A DNA stretch of 50,488 nucleotides from positions 1-50,488 of the forward strand of contig JAUILT010000009.1 in the NCBI GenBank assembly GCA_030432925.1, given 5' to 3'. Each line of letters opens with the position of its first letter. Positions within the stretch are counted from its first letter, which is position 1. A program made the position numbers and the translations under genes. Shown piece by piece: positions 8,672 through 18,362 of the stretch. The notes under the pieces were generated by a model. The model was not told where the DNA came from. It was given only the letters and a program-made list of their open reading frames with translations, and ran no database searches. Source of the DNA: Bdellovibrionia bacterium (GTDB taxonomy: Bacteria > Bdellovibrionota > Bdellovibrionia > Bdellovibrionales > UBA1609).

Positions 8672-10205
8672 GTACTCCCAGCATGAGTAAAAATATGTAA
8701 GGAAACCAATAACCCCATTGGGAAAACAAAGTCAAAGGGGCTGTTGTGTGGTAGGGAACATTGTAAAGAAACTTCCATTTTTTATGCACGGGGGATTGGG
8801 TTAGAATTGTACCATCGGCCAAAACCACCGTACTGATGCCAGTGTTTGTGGAGCGAATCAGAGGCCTGCGAACCTCGATGGCTCTTGACAGCGTCATATA
8901 AAGGTGTTGATAGGGTTCCTGCCAAGTCCCATACCAAGAATCATTAGTGACATTAACAAGAATTTGAGCATCCAACTGTGCAGACTTTCTGGCAAACCAG
9001 TCAAATAACCCTTCATAGCAAATCTGTGGACCATAACGAACCCCATTAAGGGTTTGAATGACGGGCCCTTTTCCTCTGGAAAAGTGTGCGACCATGGGCA
9101 GCCAGTTATAGAGTTGAGGAATCCAGCTTCCACCAGGGATATATTCACCAAAAGCCAACAGTGTAGTTTTAGTGTAGGTAGGTTGTTGAACAATCCCATT
9201 GTTGTCAAACAAGAACAAAGAGTTAGAGACTCCTCCCGCATCTTGGGCATAACCATAGCTTCCAGTGAATAGGGCATATTTGTTTTTTTTAAGGTAACGT
9301 TGAAGGTGAGAACCCAAGCCACTTTGAAATCCTGCTGGGTTCAAGCGCACAGGAAAGGCAGTTTCTGGCCAAATAGCAAAATCGGGCCTTTGGCCTTCAG
9401 GAGCCTCCTCAAACCCTCGGTGGGTTAATTCGAAAAACTGTTGGACAATATGCTCACGAAACCCTTGGCCCTGTTCTGCGTACTGCTTTTCAAGGTTTCC
9501 AATATTGGCCTGAACAATGAGTACATTAATATCGGCATCAGTTTTTGCAATTCGACTTTTCAAAAAAGCCCCTAAAGCATTGATAATTATAAACAAAATA
9601 GCCATTGTTCCAAGGCCTAAAACCAATCTTGTTGTTTTGGAGCGATACATCCATGAGAACAAGACCAGAGAGTTTAAAAAGATAGAAAAAGTACTTAAAA
9701 ATTTGGTGCCCCAAAGCTCTGCTGTTTGGATGCCTGGAAGCTGTGCCCAAAACCAGGTGTAACCAAAGTGCCAGTCAAAAATCATTGGATATGTCAGCTC
9801 AGTGAATCCCGTTAAAAGTGGCAAAAGGAAAATGGCTGCCAGATCTTTAAGTTTCAGTTTTTTCTTTAAAAAAAACCAAAAAACTCCTGCGAGGGGGATA
9901 TGTAAATTGGCAAATCCACAAAATAGGAGCAAGCCCATTAAGGCTGCTGGCCAAGGGAGGTGTCCGAATTCTTGCAGTGTGTGGGCCACCCAGTTGAAGC
10001 CAATTAAAGTGAGTAAGAATTGAGTGATAAACCCCGAGACTAAAATGGCTTTGAGATTATGGGAGTTCTTTATCCAAAATAGCCATAAAGGAACAAAGCA
10101 AAACACCAAGGCCCAAGGAGGAAAAGGGATGAATGTCGTTCCAATCATGATTCCAGATGCAACGGCATACTTGTGGAAAACAACAAGGTTTTTCAGTTTT
10201 TCCAT
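8637..10205 (-). CDS. lnt: Apolipoprotein N-acyltransferase
   Basis: Lnt transfers the third acyl chain from phospholipid onto the N-terminal Cys of lipoproteins in the inner membrane, which suits a genome so rich in lipoproteins. At 522 residues it has normal length. An N-terminal multi-helix membrane region (about 10-215) is followed by a nitrilase-like periplasmic domain. The triad is visible as Glu281 (IWPETAFP), Lys346 (TYTKTTLLAFGEY) and Cys396 (QICYEGLF). A last helix (YWFPYIFLLMLGVLVFG) closes the protein. It is first in the lnt-mutS2 pair. Confidence 0.95.
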   Translation of the reverse strand: MEKLKNLVVFHKYAVASGIMIGTTFIPFPPWALVFCFVPLWLFWIKNSHNLKAILVSGFITQFLLTLIGFNWVAHTLQEFGHLPWPAALMGLLLFCGFANLHIPLAGVFWFFLKKKLKLKDLAAIFLLPLLTGFTELTYPMIFDWHFGYTWFWAQLPGIQTAELWGTKFLSTFSIFLNSLVLFSWMYRSKTTRLVLGLGTMAILFIIINALGAFLKSRIAKTDADINVLIVQANIGNLEKQYAEQGQGFREHIVQQFFELTHRGFEEAPEGQRPDFAIWPETAFPVRLNPAGFQSGLGSHLQRYLKKNKYALFTGSYGYAQDAGGVSNSLFLFDNNGIVQQPTYTKTTLLAFGEYIPGGSWIPQLYNWLPMVAHFSRGKGPVIQTLNGVRYGPQICYEGLFDWFARKSAQLDAQILVNVTNDSWYGTWQEPYQHLYMTLSRAIEVRRPLIRSTNTGISTVVLADGTILTQSPVHKKWKFLYNVPYHTTAPLTLFSQWGYWFPYIFLLMLGVLVFGIQRSHFS

Positions 10206-10339
10206 ATGAAAAACCTAGCATTGAATATCCTGTTTGGCGAGGTGGATTTTACTTAGATTTCTTCTTGTTAGATGACAGAATATTGATAGAATGTGTATGC
10301 AAGAAGTGATTGAGCTTGCGTATGGAGGGAGCTTGGCTC

Positions 10340-11152
10340 ATGGATAAAAATCGCTCCACAGGTGGAGATGGATTGTTGCTACAGCAGAGAGCTGTGTTGA
10401 ATGAGTCAATTAAGGTTCGCTGTCCTCAGTGCTTTCGGTCTTTTCGCATTAATACCCATGAGATTCATCAGGCTCGCCCCAAGTTTGCTTGCACTCAATG
10501 TGAGTCTAAATTTTGGTTGCCATTTCCTGAGTCTCTTCGTCAAAAAGAATTGATTGGTTTTCCTCTGTCGTGGATTGAGTCTGCTCCTGAAGAGAAAGTG
10601 CTGGAAAAACCCTCACACGTGGAAACTTTCAAGTGCCCTTCTTGTGGTTATGGTAGCCTAAAGAGCGAGGGAGAGTGTAAAAAGTGTGGCAGGGTCTTTG
10701 AAAAGATAATGGCTCGAGCTCAAGACCAAGAAGAGGGAGTGACCTCAACCCCTCTTCTGAGAAAAAAGTGGAAACAAATTCTACAGGACTTTGAAAATGA
10801 TGAATTGCACGAAGGTTTTCTACAAGAGTGTCAGAAGTTGAACTGTTTGGCCTTTGCTTCTCGTAGGTACTCCCAGCTAGGTGAGGCTGTGGGCACTGAT
10901 GCTATCATTGAAAAAATGATGGAGAGGTTAAACACCCTCTCTCAACAAAAACTGGCTTATTTGCAACAAGCTCATAACTCCCGGAAAGCGTCTAAAAACT
11001 GGAGGCCGAGCTGGTTAAACATATTTAATATCATTTTATTTTGTGCCATTGCAGTCTGTGCCGTGGGTTTTGCCATGCCTGAAGGGCGCAATTTAATTGG
11101 ATTTGGGTCTGCCTTGGGCTTTTTAAGTCTGGCTGCTCGATTCACATTTTGA
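10340..11152 (+). CDS. Zinc-ribbon membrane protein (MJ0042-like finger)
   Basis: I chose the ATG at 10340 because GGAGGGA (10324-10330) lies 9 bases upstream; the earlier TTG at 10310 lacks such a site. The 270-residue protein starts with a four-Cys finger (VRCPQCFRSFRI ... FACTQCESKFWL), resembling the MJ0042/zinc-ribbon family, followed by a second ribbon (CPSCGYG ... CKKCGRVF). A helical middle leads to two hydrophobic segments at the C-terminus, which probably anchor it in the membrane. The function is unknown. It is divergent from lnt. Confidence 0.8.
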   Translation: MDKNRSTGGDGLLLQQRAVLNESIKVRCPQCFRSFRINTHEIHQARPKFACTQCESKFWLPFPESLRQKELIGFPLSWIESAPEEKVLEKPSHVETFKCPSCGYGSLKSEGECKKCGRVFEKIMARAQDQEEGVTSTPLLRKKWKQILQDFENDELHEGFLQECQKLNCLAFASRRYSQLGEAVGTDAIIEKMMERLNTLSQQKLAYLQQAHNSRKASKNWRPSWLNIFNIILFCAIAVCAVGFAMPEGRNLIGFGSALGFLSLAARFTF

Positions 11153-11178
11153 TAAGCTCTTTTTTTGAGACCGCTTCT

Positions 11179-12603
11179 TTAGTTTTTAAGACTCTTTTTA
11201 GAAGGTTTTTGATGAATATTTTGAGCCTGTGCTGGTGGGACGACCGTCATTTTAATATGTTTTAGGATATTTCTGGTCTGAGAGGCAAAGTTGGTTTCAT
11301 CAGAGGTGCTTATGGCATCAAAACGGGTTGTAGATTGAGCCACTGCAGGGTCTGAAACAAACATCTGGGAGTCGATATTGGCAGCATTCTGCACGCGAAC
11401 ACCATTCCAAGTCGAGTCGCTATCTTTAATGGCCAGAGCTTTATAAGAATTCAAACGTTTGTTGTAGCGGGTTTTGCCAATCAGTTGAAGGTCAATATCT
11501 CCTGTTTGAGTGAGGTATTTATTAATTTTTACGGGTGCATTTCTTAAATCTTTGTCTTGGGACATGACTAGGGCAGCAACGCCTGTTACAAAGGCCGTGG
11601 CCTGTGATGTGCCCGTCATAAAGCCATACTGTCCACCAGGCAGCAGTGAGAAAATGTTGTTCCCGGGGGCTGCTAGGTCCACAGAGTTTTTTCCATAATT
11701 AGAGGAGTCTAGAACTTTACGAGATTTATCGATGGCAGTTACAGAAATAATATTATCGAGATCATAGTCCGCAGGATAGTAGCCATGCTCATCAGAGTTG
11801 GATTTCTCATTTCCGGCTGCAGCGACAAATAGAATTCCCTTTTTTTGGGCTTTCTTGATAGCTGCAATTTCATGGGGAGATTTTTCTAACCCGCCCCCAG
11901 AGTAGTTAATAATGTGAGCATTCATTTTAACGGCGTATTCAATGGCTTTTACAGTATTCATTAGGTTGTTTACGCCAGGGGCCTTAGGGTCATAGTATTT
12001 AAGAACCATAAGACTCACTTTGGGTGCAACTCCGCTGATTCCTACACCATTACCACCTTCAGCACCAATGATTCCGGCAATGTGAGTGCCGTGTCCGTGG
12101 TTATCAGAAAGATCACCGTTATTTTGCACAAAGTTGAACCCATGAATATCATCTATATAGCCATTATTATCATCGTCAATACCATTGGAAGCCTTATTAT
12201 TACCATTTATATCAGTGCCCACTTCGCCACGGTTGACCCAGAGGTTGGATTGAAGGTCAGGGTGGTGAACATCAGCTCCAGTGTCAATCACGGCGACAAC
12301 AATATCTTTACTGCCTTTCGAGAGTCTCCAGGCCTTGGCAGAATCCGTTAGGTCTAGCCCCCACTTTTGGCTCATGGCAGGGTCTTTTAGGATAATTTCA
12401 ACCTCCTTGTCTAAGGACTTTGCAGAAGGGACTGCTTTTCCAAGCTCCAGTGTACGACCATTTGGTGTTTTACTGGCCAGCTCTGAAATATTTAAATGGG
12501 CACGATCTTGCTGAGGATCCCCACTCATTAAGGTTCCTGAAATCATGGCCAGAGCCAGGCCACTCAAGAAAAACTTCATAGGTTGTGAATTCAGAGCTTT
12601 CAT
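11179..12603 (-). CDS. Secreted subtilisin-like serine protease (S8)
   Basis: A 474-residue subtilase with signal peptide, a prodomain of about 70 residues and a complete triad: Asp107 (VAVIDTGAD), His171 (HGHGTHIAG) and Ser333 (GTSQATAFVTG), with the oxyanion Asn in AAAGNE. An Asp/Asn-rich insert (IDDDNNGYIDD) looks like a calcium-binding loop. A tail of about 100 residues follows the catalytic domain. A strong candidate sigma-54 promoter lies 52 bases upstream of the start and the 22-bp element just beyond it. Likely an exported degradative protease; the target is unknown. Confidence 0.93.
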   Translation of the reverse strand: MKALNSQPMKFFLSGLALAMISGTLMSGDPQQDRAHLNISELASKTPNGRTLELGKAVPSAKSLDKEVEIILKDPAMSQKWGLDLTDSAKAWRLSKGSKDIVVAVIDTGADVHHPDLQSNLWVNRGEVGTDINGNNKASNGIDDDNNGYIDDIHGFNFVQNNGDLSDNHGHGTHIAGIIGAEGGNGVGISGVAPKVSLMVLKYYDPKAPGVNNLMNTVKAIEYAVKMNAHIINYSGGGLEKSPHEIAAIKKAQKKGILFVAAAGNEKSNSDEHGYYPADYDLDNIISVTAIDKSRKVLDSSNYGKNSVDLAAPGNNIFSLLPGGQYGFMTGTSQATAFVTGVAALVMSQDKDLRNAPVKINKYLTQTGDIDLQLIGKTRYNKRLNSYKALAIKDSDSTWNGVRVQNAANIDSQMFVSDPAVAQSTTRFDAISTSDETNFASQTRNILKHIKMTVVPPAQAQNIHQKPSKKSLKN

Positions 12604-12653
12604 TGCTTATTCCCCTCAATCCTTATTTTTTAAATATCATGATCTCTTGTAAG

Positions 12654-12669
12654 AGCAAGGTTGGTGCCG
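12654..12669 (-). promoter_or_regulatory. Candidate sigma-54 promoter of the subtilase
   Basis: On the minus strand CGGCACCAACCTTGCT fits TGGCAC-N5-TTGC[A/T] at all but the first base, with GG-N10-GC spacing. GC is 52 bases before the ATG at 12603. Confidence 0.6.
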
Positions 12670-12679
12670 TGGCACAAAT

Positions 12680-12701
12680 ATTATAACTATTTGAAATTAC
12701 T
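12680..12701 (-). repeat. 22-bp element, copy 2, upstream of the subtilase promoter
   Basis: Read on the minus strand, these 22 bases are identical to 336-357. The end nearest the gene is 12 bases from the -24 GG, against 2 bases in copy 1; the 10-base difference would keep the site on the same DNA face. Confidence 0.6.
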
Positions 12702-12797
12702 TGTATAATATTAAAACGTGAAAGTTCTCGGTTGGTTAATTATTAGGAGGCTGTCAAAACTTTGGTCAGCGGTGAGATCTTTGGCCCACGCAGCCTC

Positions 12798-14990
12798 TTA
12801 AATAGATTGAGGAGGTTCCATTTTTAAAACGCTGGCAGGAAAAGAGATCTTTTCGCCATCGGCATTTAATAAAGAGTAAAAGATCAGATTACGCATTACG
12901 AGGCGAACATAGCCTCGTGTCTCTTCGTAGGGAATATCTTCAATAAATTCCAGCGTATCCCCATGATAACGGGTCTTAAGCCAACCTCGAATAGCCCGGT
13001 CGTTGGCATTGTAAGAGGCCACGGTTAAGACGAATTGATTATTCCATTTTGTTTGAAGTTTTTTGATAAATGCTGCTCCTACAGGAATATTAACTTCTGG
13101 TTTGTAGAGGTCCTCGGGTTTTTCGTAAGTGACTTTAGCGACAGAGGCTTGTTTGCGGGCGACTTCAGGTAGCATTTGTAAAAGTCCAAATGCATCAGCA
13201 ACTGAGCGGGCTCAAGGGTTAAAAGCAGATTCTTGCCTCATAATACTGTAAAGGAGCTCTGTACTGACTCCAAACTGCTTGGAGGCGTCCATGACTAGGT
13301 TCTCAAATGGTTGTGGAAATATCAGGCTGGGGTGACGGTCTAAAATCTCTTTACGCCTTTCTGGGGAGAGGCGTCCCAACTGCTCATATAAAGATAGGTA
13401 TTCTCCAGCTCGAGCATAGTAATTAAAGACCTGAAACCAGGCTTCATCGGTCTGGTCTTTACGTTTTCTAAAAGCTATAGAGACTTCGTTGAGATACCTT
13501 TTGGAGAGATCGTGTTCTTCAAGGCTGATCAACCACTCAATTAATTGGGTGTCTATAATTTTATCCAGAGAGAACGTCTGTTTTTTATCTTTTGCAGGAA
13601 GCCTTTCTAAAATTTCTTTATTAGCAGGAATCAACTGTTCGGTTTCATGATGAGCGACCAATCCATAGTAACCCAGAGGATCTTCGTTGATCAGGGTTTG
13701 AAACTCGAGGCGCGAACGAGTTTCTTCGCTCTTACTGGCCCAAGTCTTAGCTAACCAGAAACGGTATCGAGATCTGGCAAAATCATTCTCAGTGAGTTGA
13801 ATGAGTTCTTCGAAGGAGGCAATGGCTTTGTCATACTTTTCCAGTTTTCTTTCAGTCCAGGCTTTATACCACATGAGTTTTTCCTGGAAGTCGACAGAAT
13901 AAAACTTTTCTTTCAATGCTCTTTCAAACCAGTAGTGGGCTTTTTTAAATCGGCCTTTTTCCTCATCCATTCGCCCAAAAAGCCAGAAGACTTCATTCAT
14001 TGTATATTTGTCACGTAGTTGACGTTCAATCCGAGCCAGGGTGCGTCCGGCACTTTTGACCTGTCCACGGGTCCACTCGGTTCTGGCTAAGGCAATGTGA
14101 GTTTCATGGAACTTGCGTTTGAAGTAATGGCTGCGTGGATATTTCTTCATGAATTTTTCAGAAAACCGCGCCATTTCTCTTGTAACTCTCAAGTGTCCTT
14201 CGTGGTCGCGATCATTTTTATAGGCTTTGCGTAGTCCATACCAGGCTTTGAGCTTTGTAGAAAATTTAAAGTGTTTATGACCAATCACTTTGCGATAGTA
14301 CTTTCGTGATTCTTTGAAGTTTCTTAAACGTCGATGATCATAGGCAACACTCAGCCACTGGTGGCGGGTGGGCTTGGGGTGGCTTGAGGGGCGCAGTTTA
14401 TAAAGCCGTTTTTGCATTTTTTTAGCAAACTGCTTTTTTTTAAGTTTTTTGGCAATGTGGAGAGCTCTTTGGGTGAGATTCACTTTTTTGGGAGTTGGTA
14501 GATATTCTTTTGATTTTTCATAGGACAGTTCCATTTCTTGCTTGAGATTCTGATCTCTAGTGGCTCGGGCTAGAGCTATTTCCAGTGCTGCTTTTTGCAT
14601 CCACTTGGGGAATGACTTCCAGTCAAATTTTTTGAGCCCACTCAGAGATTCTGAATTCTTAGGACAGATTTCATAAGATTTTAGATAAGCCACTTGAGCC
14701 ATGGGAAACAAAGGGTCTTTGGCCAGGCTGGTGAGGCGTTCGCAGGAGAGCTCCGGTTTCTTCTCTTGCCAGATCATCGCGCGCTTGTAGGCAATCCACC
14801 ACTGATACTCGCGGGTGGATTGGGCTTCAGCCGCTTTTTGTAGATAAAAGTCCACATTTTCAATATCGCTTTCTTTTTCTAGAGGAATTTGGGGCGGTAA
14901 TAGCCGGGTCTCAGGGGGCATATGCTGTATGGAATTCGAGGCACAGCCCATTCCGAGAATCAGGAGGAAAGAGAAAACAAAAGAATGCAT
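12798..14990 (-). pseudogene. Slt-like lytic transglycosylase interrupted by in-frame TGA
   Basis: A soluble-lytic-transglycosylase homologue that would cut peptidoglycan glycan strands. The N-terminus has a lipoprotein signal (LILGMGC), then a long helical TPR-like superhelix (to about residue 565), then the SLT domain with catalytic Glu in MRQESAFNP. The codon right after NP is TGA (13212-13214), at codon 593. The same frame continues without another stop as ARSVADAFGLLQMLP ... VASYNANDRAIRGW ... YVRLV, to 12798, matching the rest of a normal SLT domain. Homologues usually have Arg or a similar residue here, so CGA to TGA is the likely change. A true nonsense mutation, a sequencing error or readthrough are all possible. 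Confidence 0.8.
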
Positions 14991-15057
14991 CTTTTTATTC
15001 TGGAAAAACCACCAGCCTCTTGCAAGTCCAGCTCTTGCTAGAGAGGCCTACTTTTTT

Positions 15058-15081
15058 CTCAGGCAAAAAATGACGCCTGAG
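15058..15081. other. Perfect hairpin between slt and the ABC-F gene
   Basis: CTCAGGC (15058-15064) and GCCTGAG (15075-15081) form a 7-bp stem with a 10-base loop, 36 bases beyond the ABC-F stop. A T-tract after the stem is missing on the minus strand, so it may be an RNA-stabilising or weak termination structure. Confidence 0.35.
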
Positions 15082-15116
15082 CCCATTCCCCACTGGATCG
15101 GTATAAAACATGTTTC

Positions 15117-16943
15117 TCACTGATTTGCGAGCCTCGCTTGTAAGCTCTCCAGTTTCTCTTGAGTTTCCATCCAGTCCTCCTCGAGCTCATTCATTTGCTT
15201 TTGCCGATAAGCGAGATCCATCATCAGTTTTTGTGCCTCATCTCCCTTGAGTGTTGATACCTTGGCTGAGTCAGATTCAAACTCTTCATTCAAGCGTAAA
15301 AGCTTTCCATCTAGGTACTTTATGCGTTTTTCGATTTCGCGAATTTCTATACGGAGCTTTTTCTTTTTTTCTTTATTTTTGTGATGAGATTCTGTCTTCT
15401 TGTTTTCAGAAATTTTCTTTTGATGAGAGCCTTTGTCCACCTTAGGGCTTGTGTCTGACAGCATTCCTTTTTGCAGGCTCCATACATACTCCTGATAGGT
15501 GCCGGGATAAAACCGAGCCTGCCCACTGTTAATTTGAAGAATTTGTTGGGCCACTCGACCAATAAAACTTCGATCATGGCTGACGACAATCACTGAGCCA
15601 GGATAATTTTTCAAAGCTTCTGTCAGCGCTTCTACTGTATGAAAATCCAAATGGTTGGTGGGCTCATCCAGTACTAGCAAGGGTGTCCTCTGTACAAGAA
15701 TACGTCCCAAGGCCACTCGAGCCTTTTCTCCGCCAGACATTTTTTTTAGTGAAGCATCGATGCGATCATCAGAAAATAGCAGTTGTCCCGCAAGGTCTCG
15801 TAAGTCTTGACGAGTAAGGTCTTTATGGGCTACTTCAGCCAGTGCCTCGTACACAGTTTGGTTTAGGTTAAGATTTTCGGCAACATGTTGAGAGTAATAG
15901 CCAATTGTAACATTGGGGCCATGGTTGATATTACCGATTTGTGGTTTTAATTGCTGGGCTACAGCTTTTAAAAATGTAGACTTACCGGCACCATTTTCAC
16001 CCACGACCCCTAGGTGGGCTCCACGTAGAAGCTGAAAATTCACATCACGTAAGACCACTTTTTCTTTGTATCCCAGCTGAACATTTTCAAAGTGCACAAC
16101 TCTTTTACCGGTACGTATTGGCTCAGGGATACGAATGCGAGCTTGAATGGGTAGTGGTTTGGTTTCAATAGATTCCAACTTTTTCAGAGTTTTCAGTTTG
16201 CTTTGGGCTTGACGGGCTTTGGTAGCCTTAGCTCCAAAGCGCCTTGCAAAGTCCAGAATCTCTTTGCGGCGGTTTTCAATAGAAATAGCCTTTGCTCGAA
16301 GCTGTTCTTCAATCATAGATTTTTGTTCAAAGTAGTCATCAATATGACCATTGAATTTTGTGAACTCACCATTTTCAATTTCAAGTGTGCGATTGGTGAC
16401 TCGTTTTAAAAATTCTCGGTCGTGAGAGATCAGTAGGAAAGCTCCTGGGTATTGTATTAAAAACTCTTCCAGAACCAAAAGAGACTCCAGGTCCAGGTAG
16501 TTAGTGGGCTCATCTAAGAGCAGCAAGTTGGGATCCTTGGCCAGCTGGCTCAAAAGCTGGCAGCGCATCCGAAAGCCTCCACTGAGTTGAGTGATGGGGA
16601 AAAGCAGTTGCTCTTCTTTGAGACCCAGTCCAAAGGCTAATGGGTACAGCTCCCACATGGGGCGGCCAGAAGTTCTTTCTATATAGTCCTGAGAGAGTTC
16701 TCCAGCTTCCAATGGCTCCTCTTGTTGTAGGTAACCTAGACGCAGAGAGTTGGAGCGTGTGATGGTGCCGCCATCCAGTGATTCTTGGTCAGCTAAAATT
16801 TTAAAAAGAGTGGTTTTTCCGGCTCCATTAGGGCCGATAACACCAATATGTTCACCAGTTTCTATAGCCATGGATGCTTTAGAAAAGAGGTTTCGGGCCC
16901 CGAAGGCCTTTTCACCGGACTGTACCTGAAGAAGAATTCCCAT
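15117..16943 (-). CDS. ABC-F family ATPase (Uup/EttA-like)
   Basis: A cytosolic ABC-F protein with two nucleotide-binding domains in one chain and no membrane segment. Domain 1 has GPNGAGKTT, LSGGFRMR and LLLDEPTNYLD; domain 2 has GENGAGKST, MSGGEKARVALG and LVLDEPTNHLD. Between them lies a charged linker (P-site tRNA interaction motif region), and the C-terminus is a Lys/Glu-rich coiled coil, as in Uup. Members act on ribosomes or on branched DNA. The ATG at 16943 is preferred (AAGG 5 bases upstream); TTG 16973 and ATG 16955 are alternatives. Confidence 0.92.
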   Translation of the reverse strand: MGILLQVQSGEKAFGARNLFSKASMAIETGEHIGVIGPNGAGKTTLFKILADQESLDGGTITRSNSLRLGYLQQEEPLEAGELSQDYIERTSGRPMWELYPLAFGLGLKEEQLLFPITQLSGGFRMRCQLLSQLAKDPNLLLLDEPTNYLDLESLLVLEEFLIQYPGAFLLISHDREFLKRVTNRTLEIENGEFTKFNGHIDDYFEQKSMIEEQLRAKAISIENRRKEILDFARRFGAKATKARQAQSKLKTLKKLESIETKPLPIQARIRIPEPIRTGKRVVHFENVQLGYKEKVVLRDVNFQLLRGAHLGVVGENGAGKSTFLKAVAQQLKPQIGNINHGPNVTIGYYSQHVAENLNLNQTVYEALAEVAHKDLTRQDLRDLAGQLLFSDDRIDASLKKMSGGEKARVALGRILVQRTPLLVLDEPTNHLDFHTVEALTEALKNYPGSVIVVSHDRSFIGRVAQQILQINSGQARFYPGTYQEYVWSLQKGMLSDTSPKVDKGSHQKKISENKKTESHHKNKEKKKKLRIEIREIEKRIKYLDGKLLRLNEEFESDSAKVSTLKGDEAQKLMMDLAYRQKQMNELEEDWMETQEKLESLQARLANQ

Positions 16944-17147
16944 AGAGGCCTTCATACCATGACATTGGGACAATGCCTATGGGAGGCGAGACAAATTGTC
17001 ACGGGCTGAGGAATTCAGCAACAGGGGTTTACAAAACAAAAGGCCCATGAAATTATTGAGCTTTTCAAAACTATAAGGATTCGTTTTGAAAGGGCATGGT
17101 TTGCGCATATCAGGCTCTTGAAAGACACTTACCGGGAGTAAGAGAAA

Positions 17148-18362
17148 ATGAAGAGAAGCGTTTTGTTAGTTATTATTACAGCACTGACAGCCACGTTGGT
17201 GTTTGGCTGTGCCCAGAAAGACACGCCGGAGGAAAAGCAAAAGAATCTATCCAACTGGAAGGTAAAAATGGCTCAGATGTCGCAGAGTCTTGCTCATCTC
17301 ATACCTTTGGTGAGTACCCCGGAGAGATTTAATGATCCTGATAACAAAGCTAAAATTCAAAAGGAAATTTTACGTTTTTCAAAACTTTCCCACTCTATCA
17401 CGGTCAACAAAAAGCCTGAGGCTGATCCTAGCTTGGACTTTGTGTCACGAAAGTTTGAAGCAGATATGAAAGAAGCCTATGCTCAAATGGAAAAGGGCAA
17501 CAACAATTACGCTCGATATTTGGTTTCTAATACCACAAATTATTGTATCAGCTGTCATACCAGAACAGACAGTGGCCGTGCTAACCTTAACTTTTCGGCG
17601 TCTGTAGACATGTCCCAGTTCAAGCCTCTAGAAAAAGCTCAGGTATATATGGCCGTTCGAGACTTTGATAAAGCTCTTCAGGCTTTTGATCAAGCAGCCA
17701 ATGCCAGAGGTGCCACTTCGAAACCTCAAATGTTGGAGTTAGCAGCAGAAAAATCACTGGCCATAGCTGTGAGAGTTAAAAAAGATCCCAGCTTAGCTGA
17801 TGAGATGGTCTCTCGTATTTTGGACTCCAAGACAGCTCCTGTATTTTTAAAACTGAAAGCTCGTAACTGGAAAAGTTCGATTCAGCGCTGGAAGAAGGAA
17901 GAAAAAAGAAAGCCCAAAACATTGGGGCCCAAGCGCAAGTTAAAGACCGCGAATAACTTGATGACTCGAGGATGGCGTTTGGAGTCTGAATCTATGAATT
18001 CAAGAGCCGGCTTAGTGGAGTTTCTCAGAGCATCGTCTCTTTTACATGAAATTCTATCAGACAAGAAGAACTACAGTGTTTACGGTGAGGCCCTATATAC
18101 TGCTGGATTGGCTGCAGAATCTCTCCGGCAGATCAACTTATGGACATTGCATGAAGCCTATTATGAATCCTGCATTCGATTTTCTCCTTATACAAATTTG
18201 GCCAAACGATGTTACCTAAGGCTGGAGGCTCTGCAGTTGAGTGCCTATTCCGCTTATGATGGCGCTTCTGTTCCAGCTCACATTCGAGAACATCTTCTAG
18301 AGCTGCGGGCGCTGGCAGAGAAAAGCACTGGTGACTTTATGGACTGGGGGTTTATTGATTGA
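17148..18362 (+). CDS. Heme-c-binding lipoprotein, TPR-like
   Basis: A 404-residue exported lipoprotein (lipobox LVFGC, Cys21) with one covalent heme-c site, CISCH at residues 133-137. The region before it is helical and resembles a cytochrome c'-like or monoheme domain; after it come helical repeats of the tetratricopeptide type (for example KAQVYMAVRDFDKALQAFDQAA). It probably sits in the periplasm as an electron-transfer or redox-sensing protein. It opens a tightly packed operon: its TGA overlaps the next ATG by one base. Confidence 0.82.
   Translation: MKRSVLLVIITALTATLVFGCAQKDTPEEKQKNLSNWKVKMAQMSQSLAHLIPLVSTPERFNDPDNKAKIQKEILRFSKLSHSITVNKKPEADPSLDFVSRKFEADMKEAYAQMEKGNNNYARYLVSNTTNYCISCHTRTDSGRANLNFSASVDMSQFKPLEKAQVYMAVRDFDKALQAFDQAANARGATSKPQMLELAAEKSLAIAVRVKKDPSLADEMVSRILDSKTAPVFLKLKARNWKSSIQRWKKEEKRKPKTLGPKRKLKTANNLMTRGWRLESESMNSRAGLVEFLRASSLLHEILSDKKNYSVYGEALYTAGLAAESLRQINLWTLHEAYYESCIRFSPYTNLAKRCYLRLEALQLSAYSAYDGASVPAHIREHLLELRALAEKSTGDFMDWGFID

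Noticed and set aside
12749-12797. GAGGCTG/CAGCCTC inverted repeat as terminator of slt
   Set aside because: The loop is about 35 bases and no T-tract follows; pairing may be accidental.
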